Source of the DNA: Prevotella nigrescens
GTDB lineage: Bacteria > Bacteroidota > Bacteroidia > Bacteroidales > Bacteroidaceae
DNA: 64,000 bases
Direction of reading: 5' to 3'
NCBI RefSeq assembly: GCF_031191185.1
Contig: NZ_CP133465.1
Span: 250,501-314,500 of the forward strand
Of this stretch, positions 8,347 to 16,495 are shown piece by piece. Position 1 is the first letter of the stretch, and every line of letters starts with the position of its first letter. The translations under genes and the position numbers were made by a program. The notes beneath the pieces were generated by a model, which saw only the letters and a list, made by a program, of their open reading frames with translations, did no database searches and was not told where the DNA came from.

Positions 8347-10079
8347 TTAGCATCAACGTTCCTTTGGAAATCGATTGGGGTTAGTCCTGTTACTTGTTTG
8401 AAGGCAGCAATAAACGATGAACGCGACTTAAAGCCCACGCTATTGCCAATAGCCTCTAATGTAAAGCCACTGTATTGACCTCCATCTTCTATTCGTCTGC
8501 AGGCTTCTTTTATTCTGTACTTGTTAAGAAGGTTCGAAAAACTGCATTGCATGAGTTCGTTAATTACTTGTGAAATGTACTTGTAGTTTACACCTATCTC
8601 CGATGCCAGTTGATTGGCAGAGAAATCGTAGCTGAATATGCAGTCGTTGTTATCCATTAGTGTAAGTATCTTCTGCAACAGTTCCTCTTTCCGTTCTTCG
8701 CTGAGCGTACTCGATTTGTATTTCCTCGCTGTTTTTCCTTCGACGAAATGTTCTTCAAGAGCCTTTCTGCGCATGCGTTCTTTCTCTTCCGATTGGAAAA
8801 GCTCTATGTTCTTTCGGAAAAGTGCCTTGTTGGATTGGTTAAGTTTCTTGTTCTTCGATGCAACCACGAAGAGTGATATGGCAACGATGCAGCCTATGGT
8901 CATAAACAGAAAGATAACTATTCGTTGCATTTCCTTTTGGTGCTCCAGCTGTTTGAGATGGTAGGTTACGTCTTTCATCTTGTTTTCGAACTCCATTTCG
9001 TTTACACCTGCAATAAGCCGATAGTTCAGCAACGAGTCCTTCAGCATAATGTATTTACTCTGATAGTCGGCTGCTTGCCTGTTGTCTCCAACTTTTGCGT
9101 AGGTTTCGTACAACAGCTTGTAAGCTTCTAATTTTGTATCTTTCGTCTCAAAGTCGGCGCTGATGCGTTCTCCTGCCTTCAGTTCGTGCAGTGCCATCTC
9201 ATAGTCTTTCCGCAGACAATATGCCTTGGCGAGGTTTATGTGTGCTAAGTAGACATAGCGTGAATATTCGTGCGAAAGTTGCTTGAACAACGCCAGTTGC
9301 TCGCTGAAGCATTTCCGTGCAGCTTCTGCCTTGTTCCTTTCCAAAGCCAAGGCACCCGCATAGAGCAATGAGTCGTATTTGTATTCTAAAGCATTGAAAC
9401 TCCTGGGAATTTGTTTAAATACACTTAGCTCGTGGTGTAGCGATTGAAGGTTGTGCAGTTCGGCAGAGACCACGATGATGTTTCCAAAAGCATTCAGCAT
9501 CACTCCCCAGTCCTTGATCTTCCGTGCCTCATGAAAGGCTGCTTTATAATGGCTGAGCGCTTTGCTGTAGAGAGACTGTTCTAAACTTTGTTCGGCAATC
9601 ATCTGGTACATAAACCCGAAATCCAAGTAGACCCACGAACTGTTCAGACTTCGTGCCTTGCATACGTTCAGGCTCTCTTTCAATATTTCGTTCGATTTCA
9701 TGTAATCGTAATAATGAAAGAAGTAAATATACCATAAACCGCTGAGCGTCTTGGTCAGCATGTCGTCGTCTACAGTTTCCTTGTCGTCAGCATATCGTTT
9801 ATAAACAATGCTGTAACACATTAGTGCACTGTCCATATCGTTCTTTTTACCGATATATGCCGACGCCTCTTTCAGCAGATGTCCGTTAGTGTATGTCTTA
9901 AGGTCTGTTATAGAGTTGTTGGCTGTCTTCTTCTTGCTCGTGGGCACACCCGTTTTATAGGTAGTGCCGTGTCTTGTATTCAGATACTTATCTTTTTCTT
10001 TTGCGTCCGGCGATAAATTCTGACCGCAAACAAATATTGCTGTCAATAAGCATACAACAAATAGTGTTCTCCGTCTCAT
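8343..10079 (-). CDS. Membrane-anchored TPR/AraC-family transcriptional regulator
   Basis: A 578-residue protein. The N-terminus (MRRRTLFVVCLLTAIFVCGQ) is a signal peptide or anchor. Residues about 100-360 are helical TPR-type repeats and should face the periplasm. A hydrophobic segment at about 388-410 (IVIFLFMTIGCIVAISLFVV) crosses the inner membrane. A coiled stretch rich in K/E follows, and residues about 470-578 form an AraC-type DNA-binding domain with two helix-turn-helix motifs (LASEIGVNYKYISQVIN and LEAIGNSVGFKSRSSFIAAFKQVTGLTP). Such one-component membrane regulators are common in Bacteroidetes. The ligand and targets are not evident; the T9SS operon downstream on the same strand (start 8117) is a possible target, by position only. 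The stop codon lies inside an IS982-like end. Confidence 0.85.
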   Translation of the reverse strand: MRRRTLFVVCLLTAIFVCGQNLSPDAKEKDKYLNTRHGTTYKTGVPTSKKKTANNSITDLKTYTNGHLLKEASAYIGKKNDMDSALMCYSIVYKRYADDKETVDDDMLTKTLSGLWYIYFFHYYDYMKSNEILKESLNVCKARSLNSSWVYLDFGFMYQMIAEQSLEQSLYSKALSHYKAAFHEARKIKDWGVMLNAFGNIIVVSAELHNLQSLHHELSVFKQIPRSFNALEYKYDSLLYAGALALERNKAEAARKCFSEQLALFKQLSHEYSRYVYLAHINLAKAYCLRKDYEMALHELKAGERISADFETKDTKLEAYKLLYETYAKVGDNRQAADYQSKYIMLKDSLLNYRLIAGVNEMEFENKMKDVTYHLKQLEHQKEMQRIVIFLFMTIGCIVAISLFVVASKNKKLNQSNKALFRKNIELFQSEEKERMRRKALEEHFVEGKTARKYKSSTLSEERKEELLQKILTLMDNNDCIFSYDFSANQLASEIGVNYKYISQVINELMQCSFSNLLNKYRIKEACRRIEDGGQYSGFTLEAIGNSVGFKSRSSFIAAFKQVTGLTPIDFQRNVDAK

Positions 10080-10400
10080 GTATTGCTATTCTATTGTTTC
10101 GATGTTCTTTATTCTATTGCAATATTATAAATAATTTTTATAAGTAGCAAGTTTTCTTAACTCAAATTGGTCATCAGCGCCTGTACAAAGTCCAACAAGA
10201 ATGTACCAATAGGGTTTCTTTTCTGCCTTTTGTTCACAACTATCAAATGCGCTTGTTAAAATGAAAGGCTAATTGTCACATGTTTGAGACAATAAGGAAT
10301 TAATGAGACTACCTACCCTATGGGTAAACAGAAGATGATAAAACTGTAAAAAATCTTCATAAACACAACCATCATATAACTATCTGTCCATCAAGGTATT

Positions 10401-10494
10401 GTAAAATCTATTGTTTTGCATTCTAAAAGTGGCTGTTTTGCAATGTAAAATCTATGCTTTTACCGTACAAAACAGCCACTATCGCAATGCAAAA
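10401..10494 (-). repeat. Dispersed intergenic repeat, copy 1
   Basis: Read on the minus strand, these 94 bases align without gaps to 62174-62267 on the plus strand, with about 68 identities counted by hand. Inside it is a perfect 13-bp inverted repeat (AGTGGCTGTTTTG at 10428-10440 and its complement at 10468-10480), so it can fold into a hairpin. It occupies part of the 490-base gap between the AraC regulator and the DUF4250 gene; the rest of that gap holds nothing I recognise. Confidence 0.8.
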
Positions 10495-10570
10495 GTGAAA
10501 GCATCATCTCTCAAAGATGTTTTTCTTTACAAATCATAACGATTTTATGAGCAGCACAGTAACGGTATCG

Positions 10571-10771
10571 CTATTTGTCAAACCCGATGGGGCGAAACTG
10601 TCTTTGGGTTTCGCTATATTCGAATCCCGCTGTACGTAGTCGCTCTTGCAGTCCCTTGGGGTCTTCACTAAAATTGTAGCAGAGTTCTGAAAGCGTATCA
10701 AACTCTCTGTCGCGTAAAAGCATATTTACTGCACTAACAAGGATTGCGGGGTCTTTGGGTAATTTATCCAT
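10571..10771 (-). CDS. DUF4250 family small protein
   Basis: A 66-residue soluble protein with the pattern of the DUF4250 family: an N-terminal LPKDPAILVSAVNMLLRD helix, then FDTLSELCYNFSEDP, and a C-terminal YSETQRQFRPIGF. The family is short and found in Bacteroidetes and Firmicutes; its function is unknown. The charged, helical sequence has no signal peptide or membrane segment. It stands alone, with 158 bases of AT-rich DNA separating it from cdd upstream. Confidence 0.8.
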   Translation of the reverse strand: MDKLPKDPAILVSAVNMLLRDREFDTLSELCYNFSEDPKGLQERLRTAGFEYSETQRQFRPIGFDK

Positions 10772-10929
10772 AAAACAAAATAATATATTGATAATTAAAA
10801 AAGGAGTGGTTATGAAAATCCTTATCCATCGTTTTCTTAGTTCACTTTATTATATATAGAGTGCTTAAACATAATTTATAGAGAATATAAACCACCTGAA
10901 AATATTAACGAAGTATATGTCCCGTTTGT

Positions 10930-11409
10930 CTAAAGCATCGATTCACCTATAAACTGCAACGGCAACAAATCTTTAACTGTATCGATTACATAAACAGTTT
11001 CAGTACCATAAAGCAAGATGCGAACAGGCTTTTTATAGCGGTCTTCTATTTCCAAGACAACCTGTCGGCACGCTCCACAAGGTACAATAGGCTGCTTCAT
11101 CAGTCCTCCACCATTGCGCGCGGCTATTGCCAATGCCTTTATGGGTTGGTCGGGACGTGTGCTCTGCGCTGCAAAAATAGCTGCGCGTTCGGCACAAAGC
11201 CCCGATGGATAGGCTGCATTCTCCTGGTTTGCCCCTATTACCATTTCGCCATTTTCCAACAGCAGGGCTGCTCCCACGCTGAAATGGCTGTAAGGCGAAT
11301 AGCTGTTCTTGGTGGCTTCGATTGCCTTTTTTATAAGTGCTTGCTCGTCGGCAGACAGTTCTTCCAACTGGCAGACACCTATTTTAATGTTTATATCAAT
11401 TTGCTTCAT
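10930..11409 (-). CDS. cdd: Cytidine deaminase
   Basis: About 159 residues. It deaminates cytidine and deoxycytidine to uridine and deoxyuridine in pyrimidine salvage, using one zinc ion. The zinc and catalytic motifs are clear: CAERAAI (Cys ligand and proton-shuttling Glu) and PCGACRQ (two Cys ligands). The N-terminal YSPYSHFSVGAAL segment is typical of the homotetrameric class. The ATG at 11409 (MKQIDINIKIG) is preferred to the one at 11451, because the latter would overlap the upstream gene and add a lysine-rich tail. The start lies 10 bases after the lipoprotein gene ends, so the two are probably co-transcribed. Confidence 0.93.
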   Translation of the reverse strand: MKQIDINIKIGVCQLEELSADEQALIKKAIEATKNSYSPYSHFSVGAALLLENGEMVIGANQENAAYPSGLCAERAAIFAAQSTRPDQPIKALAIAARNGGGLMKQPIVPCGACRQVVLEIEDRYKKPVRILLYGTETVYVIDTVKDLLPLQFIGESML

Positions 11410-11419
11410 AAGCTTTTTC

Positions 11420-12889
11420 TTAGTCTTTTTTCTTTTCAGGTCTATATTCATAGCAACCTACATCGGGCTTCTCATCGCGCGCAAAGCCGTCGTGATCGGT
11501 GGTACTGATGCCGTTGGGCAATGCAACACCTATATCACGGGCTTTCGATTTCTCCGAAAGATGGAAGTCGTAAGCCTGCTTGTCGCCGTCTATCTTGCGG
11601 AAATGCTTCTCGCCCGACTGCACTGTGTCGGCAGCTTCCTCCCACAATACATCGACGTACTTGGCAGCATCGATTTCCTTTGGCTTTATGGTGCGCAAGA
11701 TGCTGTGGTCGAATTTGAAGTTTTGAGCAGCCTCATCGGAAAACGCTCCCATTATTACATCTTCGGCATACCCCGTTATCAAGGTGTTGAAAACATTGAA
11801 TTGCTGAAGCGTGTATTGCTTTCCGTCGCTGCTGTTTCCGAACCGTAAGGCTGCGCCACGGTTTCCGTCGAAAGGATAGAACTGCGCAAGGGTGCAATGG
11901 CTCAACGTAATGTTGCCGCCAAAGAAAGCAGCACAGTCTTTCAACGTGTTTGTAATTTGGCTGTTGCTGACGTCTATCTTGCAATTGGTGGCGAGCAAAC
12001 CATACCCCTGACAATTGTGTATGGTGCTCCGACGAAGCGAAAGTGTAGAACGGTCTATGCTCGACGAGTCGCACACAATGCCATTGTAGGTCGAATGAAT
12101 ATCGGCAAATTCTATTTCGTTGTCGTAACTCGATGTATTGAAATGAATGCCTTGCCACTGCCCACTCACACGGTCATATGGCAAATAGTCGAATATGTGA
12201 TCCAAACGGTCGCCCCGAAGCGTAACAATCTTGTCGGCTGTTCCTGCTATTTTCAGCTGTCCATGCACGTCAATGCCCGCCTTGTTGGAGAAATAAAGCG
12301 TGGTTCCAGCACCAATGGTAAGCGTTGCGCCCTCGTTCACCTTAATGCCTCCCTGCACTACAATGGGCTTCGTGCTCTGTATGGTGGTATCGTGCTTTAT
12401 CTCAATGTTCTTCAAGAGTTCGGCGTCCCAGCTGTAAGCCTTCAGGTTTACTTTCTGCTGCACCGTGCTTTCGAGCGTAAACACGAGGTTGTCCTCCACC
12501 AATTGTGGGTCGGTCTTGCCATTCTTCGGCGTTGTAAGCTCTACGAAGACACGAATGCTGTCCTTGTTTCGCACCTCAAGCCCGTTCACCTGATAGCCGT
12601 TTGCCTGTCCCAAGTAGATGCCGTCTACATTCACTCGGAAACCCGTTTGGTTGCCTTGCTCCAACCGAACATTGGCAAGACGAATGCCATTGCCCGACCG
12701 GTTGTAGACCCAAAATGTCTTTGTGGGGGTTGGAACTTTCGAGAAAGTAGTGTCAAGGCGCACCGTATCTGTTGAAAATGCCAACAGATTGCTCTTCGAC
12801 GTCGTAAAAGTATCGTCGTCGTTGCAAGCCGTTACCAATCCGACAACAGCCAACAGCAACATATATGCAAGTATTCTAATCTTCTTCAT
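11420..12889 (-). CDS. Lipoprotein with right-handed beta-helix
   Basis: About 489 residues from the ATG at 12889, giving a lipoprotein signal (MKKIRILAYMLLLAVVGLVTAC) with Cys at the lipobox; the frame to 12913 adds eight residues before it. After an N-terminal beta-sandwich (about 25-160), residues about 175-400 show parallel beta-helix rungs: GGIKVNEGATLTIGAGTTLYF, GQLKIAGTADKIVTLRG, WQGIHFNTSS, IEFADIHSTYNGIV. The end (DHDGFARDEKPDVGCYEY) is the usual close of Bacteroidetes choice-of-anchor Q/beta-helix proteins. It is likely anchored in the outer membrane. Carbohydrate binding is possible but no catalytic residues can be assigned. It is followed directly by cdd, and is divergent from the TonB-like gene at 13193. 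Confidence 0.8.
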   Translation of the reverse strand: MKKIRILAYMLLLAVVGLVTACNDDDTFTTSKSNLLAFSTDTVRLDTTFSKVPTPTKTFWVYNRSGNGIRLANVRLEQGNQTGFRVNVDGIYLGQANGYQVNGLEVRNKDSIRVFVELTTPKNGKTDPQLVEDNLVFTLESTVQQKVNLKAYSWDAELLKNIEIKHDTTIQSTKPIVVQGGIKVNEGATLTIGAGTTLYFSNKAGIDVHGQLKIAGTADKIVTLRGDRLDHIFDYLPYDRVSGQWQGIHFNTSSYDNEIEFADIHSTYNGIVCDSSSIDRSTLSLRRSTIHNCQGYGLLATNCKIDVSNSQITNTLKDCAAFFGGNITLSHCTLAQFYPFDGNRGAALRFGNSSDGKQYTLQQFNVFNTLITGYAEDVIMGAFSDEAAQNFKFDHSILRTIKPKEIDAAKYVDVLWEEAADTVQSGEKHFRKIDGDKQAYDFHLSEKSKARDIGVALPNGISTTDHDGFARDEKPDVGCYEYRPEKKKD

Positions 12890-13096
12890 TGGTATAATAA
12901 CGCAGAAAAACACTACTTATTACACTATTATAATAAAAATACAAGCAAACAAGAAACAGGTTTTACTACGAATACGACGCCTCTGTACTGCAGCATAACA
13001 CCGCCATACTGATGGTACAAAAGTGCTTTTAAAAATTTGGACTGCCACTTTTGCAATTTAAAAACACAGTTTAAATGTTAAGATATTTTAAGAAAC

Positions 13097-13142
13097 GGGG
13101 GGGGGGAAAATGCTTTTATATCAAAATAAAGTATTATATTTG
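13097..13142 (+). promoter_or_regulatory. Promoter with ten-G tract upstream of the outer membrane protein gene
   Basis: TATATTTG at 13135-13142 fits the TAnnTTTG box, 50 bases before the ATG at 13193. No clean TTTG box is seen 19-21 bases upstream. A run of ten G (13097-13106) lies 28 bases before the -7 box, next to where the -33 element and activator contacts would be. Runs of this kind change length by slippage. The rest of the 12890-13192 gap is AT-rich without other features I can name. Confidence 0.6.
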
Positions 13143-13192
13143 CAACATCTTATAACTATAAAACCAATCTGAACAATAAATAAGTTGCATAT

Positions 13193-15979
13193 ATGATACG
13201 AAAGAAATGTTTATTTAGCCTTATACTTGCCCTATTGGCAAGCATACCAATGATGGTAAGTGCAGATATTGTTACAGGTAAAGTCGTAGACGACAAGACG
13301 GGCGAACCGTTGGCAATGGCGTCGGTAAAGGTAGAATGCAAAATGGGTGGATCTATTTACTGGACCTCTACCACTACCGATTCGTTGGGTAACTTCAGCA
13401 ATCAGTGCCCCTCGGTGGGGCGAATGACGGTAACTGTGAGCCTCTTGGGCTACCACTCCACAAAGAAAAGAGCCTACTGTGAAAGCAGTTCGACTGCCGA
13501 TACCATAAAGTTGGGAGAATTCAGACTGAAGCCGTCGGACGTTGTACTCGACGAAGTGATGGTGTCTGCAAAGGCTAAACGTTTCACCATACAGGGCGAT
13601 ACGATTGTGTTTAACCCCGCTGCATTCAAGCTAACCGAAGGTGCACGACTGAAAGAGCTCATAGAAAAGTTGCCGGGCGTAACGAAAAAGGACGGCAAAC
13701 TCTACTGGAACGACAAACCTTTGCGCCTACAAATGAACGGACACGATATATTCGGAGGAAGCGGAATCGTTGCCGACCTACCTGCCGAAGCCGTTCAGAA
13801 CATTAAAAGCTACAACAAAGCGAGCGAATTTGCCAAACATTCGGGCAAAGACGACGGCAAGGAAGACCAAGTTTTGGACATTAAAATAAAGGCGGGCTTT
13901 ATGGATAAATGGTATGGCGACATAAAGGCAAAGTTACAATCGCCCAAGAACTACGAGGCTGATATTACTTCTACAAAGCTCAGCGACAAGAATCCTATCA
14001 TGTTCCACCTTAATACCAACAACGTAGACCGATATCAGAAAGTAGGTACAAGCTGGTGGGAAAGTGGCGACTTCGACTATTTCGGCAAGGCACAGAATGC
14101 AGCCTTGGGCTATCAGCACAACTGGAAAGCAATAGCCAACGAGTATCACTTCATTGCGTTTACTTCCAACTTCAATCACAAAGATGGCTGGGGAACCGAC
14201 TACGAGACTTCTCAGTACTTCTCACCAAACAGTGTTACGACGTGGAGCCTCAACCGAAAGAAACACTATAACCATGAAATAGCGCCCGAAGTGCGCGCCG
14301 AATTGATGTCGTTTGTCGACAGAAATAACATCGCTGCAGCAAACTTAATCTTCAATTACACATTGCAACGAAACAATACAGAGACAGGTAGCGCACGCTT
14401 CGACACCGATACGAAACCTTATGGAGACTTTCCTTTAGACTTAGCACTAAGCGCAGGGCACGGAGATGCTGTCTATCGGCACATCATAAACCGGGAACGT
14501 TCGTACCAGCAACAAATAAACGAAGGTGGAGGAATCAAACTCGAAGGTATCTGGAGACATTTCATTGCCAAGAAAGCACAGTTGGAAATCAATGCCGAAA
14601 TGACATATCAGAATGGCAACAACCGCTTCGATGCTCACCGTGAGCTGGAGTATATAAACAAAGGAACGTCCTCGCCACTCTATCAATACAGCCGCGCACC
14701 CTATCATAACATAGAGGCAAGCGGAAAGGCTGAGATAGAATATCACATCAATGACGCACTTATGCTAACCGCAGCAGAACAGTTTAAAGCTGGTAACAAT
14801 AACATTCGGCAAAGTTTTTACAGTTCTCCCATCGCTTCAAAGATAGAAGACGACCCCGAGAGCGTGCTCGATGCAGCCAACAGCTATCGCAGTAAGCACT
14901 TAGAAACCAATGCCACAAGTACACTCGGAATAACTTACAAGGTGGGCAATTGGCAATTTATTCCTAAGGTAAACTACAATTTTGACTGGGAAAGACTGAA
15001 CTATCAGCGCGGCAGATTGGACACTGTGGCACACCGCAACAGCAATACCTTTATGCCGGGAATGGCTGTTAAATGGAAGTTAAACAAGAACAACCGCTTC
15101 GACTTCGCCTTCAACTATACGACAAAACTGCCCGACCTGCTGTCTACATTGGGCTATCGCGACGACACCGACCCATTCTGGATAGTAGAAGGAAATCCTC
15201 TCTTGCATCGCAGCCACCAGCATACAACCTCGTTAAACTATGCTGCCACAACGGCAAAACAGCAAGCTATGTTCCTCTTTAAAGTGGGTTACACACACAT
15301 TATCAACCCCATTGCTACCGTGTATAACTTCGACCCACAAACAGGCGTGTACCGTAGCCACAGCGAAAACGTGCGAAGCGGCAACGATTGGTTCGCTGAA
15401 GTAACCTACGACCGAAGCTTTGGCGACTACATACGCTTCTCCAACAAGGCAGAAGTGCATTTCAAGAAAGCGTATGGCTATCTTGCCGACTTCAACGGAC
15501 ACGCTGCGCAAGAGCAAAACCAACTGAAAATGTTTACTTTCACATCAAATCCAGAACTGTCATACGAAAGCGATTGGCTGCAAGCAGGCATCTTCGGGGA
15601 AATTAATTTGCAACGAAACCGATACTCGCTGGCGAGCCAATACAACAACACACCTATTGAATATGCCTATGGATTGCGCGCAACACTGAAGTGGAAAGGC
15701 TGGGAAATAAGCAGCGAAATACAAGACAAAGCCGCAACGGGCTATCTTGCACAAGAGCTGAACCGCCACCGCATACTCTGGGAGGGCTACATTCGCTACG
15801 TCTGGAAGAAGAGCAAGAGCTGGATTGGATTAAGTTTCGACGACATTCTGAACCAAAACCGCTATTATTCTCTCGATGTAAACTCAACGAGTCGCACAGA
15901 AAAGTGGAACGAAATACTGCACCACTATGTTTCCTTAACCTTCAACTACCACTTCGACGCAAAGGGCAAGAAGAAGTAA
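13193..15979 (+). CDS. TonB-dependent-receptor-like outer membrane beta-barrel protein
   Basis: A 928-residue outer membrane protein. It has a signal peptide (MIRKKCLFSLILALLASIPMMVSA), then a carboxypeptidase-regulatory-like beta-sandwich at about 26-115 (ITGKVVDDKTGEPL-type motif, here DIVTGKVVDDKTGEPLAMAS). A plug-like region follows at about 120-240 (DEVMVSAKAKRFTIQGDT, LPGVTKKDGKLYWNDKP). The rest is a long beta-barrel with alternating aromatic strands (about 245-928), ending in VSLTFNYHF. This is the OMP_b-brl-3 type, related to SusC but without a SusD partner here. The substrate is unknown. The ten-G tract in front may vary expression. A long intergenic region with a 22-bp repeat follows. 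Confidence 0.85.
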   Translation: MIRKKCLFSLILALLASIPMMVSADIVTGKVVDDKTGEPLAMASVKVECKMGGSIYWTSTTTDSLGNFSNQCPSVGRMTVTVSLLGYHSTKKRAYCESSSTADTIKLGEFRLKPSDVVLDEVMVSAKAKRFTIQGDTIVFNPAAFKLTEGARLKELIEKLPGVTKKDGKLYWNDKPLRLQMNGHDIFGGSGIVADLPAEAVQNIKSYNKASEFAKHSGKDDGKEDQVLDIKIKAGFMDKWYGDIKAKLQSPKNYEADITSTKLSDKNPIMFHLNTNNVDRYQKVGTSWWESGDFDYFGKAQNAALGYQHNWKAIANEYHFIAFTSNFNHKDGWGTDYETSQYFSPNSVTTWSLNRKKHYNHEIAPEVRAELMSFVDRNNIAAANLIFNYTLQRNNTETGSARFDTDTKPYGDFPLDLALSAGHGDAVYRHIINRERSYQQQINEGGGIKLEGIWRHFIAKKAQLEINAEMTYQNGNNRFDAHRELEYINKGTSSPLYQYSRAPYHNIEASGKAEIEYHINDALMLTAAEQFKAGNNNIRQSFYSSPIASKIEDDPESVLDAANSYRSKHLETNATSTLGITYKVGNWQFIPKVNYNFDWERLNYQRGRLDTVAHRNSNTFMPGMAVKWKLNKNNRFDFAFNYTTKLPDLLSTLGYRDDTDPFWIVEGNPLLHRSHQHTTSLNYAATTAKQQAMFLFKVGYTHIINPIATVYNFDPQTGVYRSHSENVRSGNDWFAEVTYDRSFGDYIRFSNKAEVHFKKAYGYLADFNGHAAQEQNQLKMFTFTSNPELSYESDWLQAGIFGEINLQRNRYSLASQYNNTPIEYAYGLRATLKWKGWEISSEIQDKAATGYLAQELNRHRILWEGYIRYVWKKSKSWIGLSFDDILNQNRYYSLDVNSTSRTEKWNEILHHYVSLTFNYHFDAKGKKK

Positions 15980-16237
15980 GGAGCACGGTTGTACTCTGCA
16001 ACCCTATGCCCTGCACTTTGCAATATCCCTGCTTTTGCATAATCTTCGTACTACTATTGAAGCAACATCTTTGCTCGGGAGGTCTGCAAATGTACAGACT
16101 TATTTCGGTCATTTGCGGGCTTTGAATTATACAATAGGGCAGGGGAAACAGAATGGATACGGAACGCATTGTGTTTTCTCCGCCTTTTCTTTTGCTTTAC
16201 TCATGGATTTGTATCACCTTTGTGCCTAATTCATAGA

Positions 16238-16325
16238 ATTATCACAGCTATGATAAATATTTTTTATAGCTGTGATAATATTTTTTCATAGCTGTGGAAA
16301 ATATTTTTTATAGCTTTGATAAATT
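16238..16325. repeat. 22-bp phased tandem repeat, four units, first two inverted
   Basis: AGCT cores occur at 16246, 16268, 16290 and 16312, exactly 22 bases apart, each inside TATAGCTGTGATA-like sequence and separated by TATTTTTT runs. The first unit is in the opposite sense to the second: ATTATCACAGCTAT (16238-16251) and ATAGCTGTGATAAT (16266-16279) are a perfect 14-bp inverted repeat. The 22-bp spacing is about two helical turns. The remainder of 15980-16495 is non-coding except for the terminator at 16428-16461. Confidence 0.92.
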
Positions 16326-16427
16326 GACGGAACAGGCATCTAAATGTGTCTGGACAGGCATTTGCCGATGTCCCGAGTACCTATGCTCCGATGCATGAGG
16401 CATGGTTGCAGGACGGAACTGTAACAA

Positions 16428-16461
16428 ACAATTAAGCGTGGTACGAACCACGCTTAATTGT
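16428..16461. terminator. Hairpin between convergent genes
   Basis: A perfect 15-bp stem (ACAATTAAGCGTGGT and its complement) closes a four-base loop. It lies 35 bases downstream of the protease stop codon on the minus strand and 450 bases after the + strand gene. Only short T runs flank it (TTTCT on +, TTTGT on -), so it may work in either direction. Confidence 0.7.
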
Positions 16462-16495
16462 TTCTGTCAAGTATCTTTTCTAAAGATTCCTTTAT

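Noticed and set aside
11897..12775. 292-codon open frame opposite the beta-helix lipoprotein
   Set aside because: It is antisense to a lipoprotein with a clear signal and rungs; its translation has no recognisable motif.
13018..13075. Possible third copy of the dispersed repeat (CTGCCACTTTTGCAATTTAAAAAC)
   Set aside because: Only about 34 bases align, with roughly 24 matches in very AT-rich DNA; that is too weak to separate from chance by eye.
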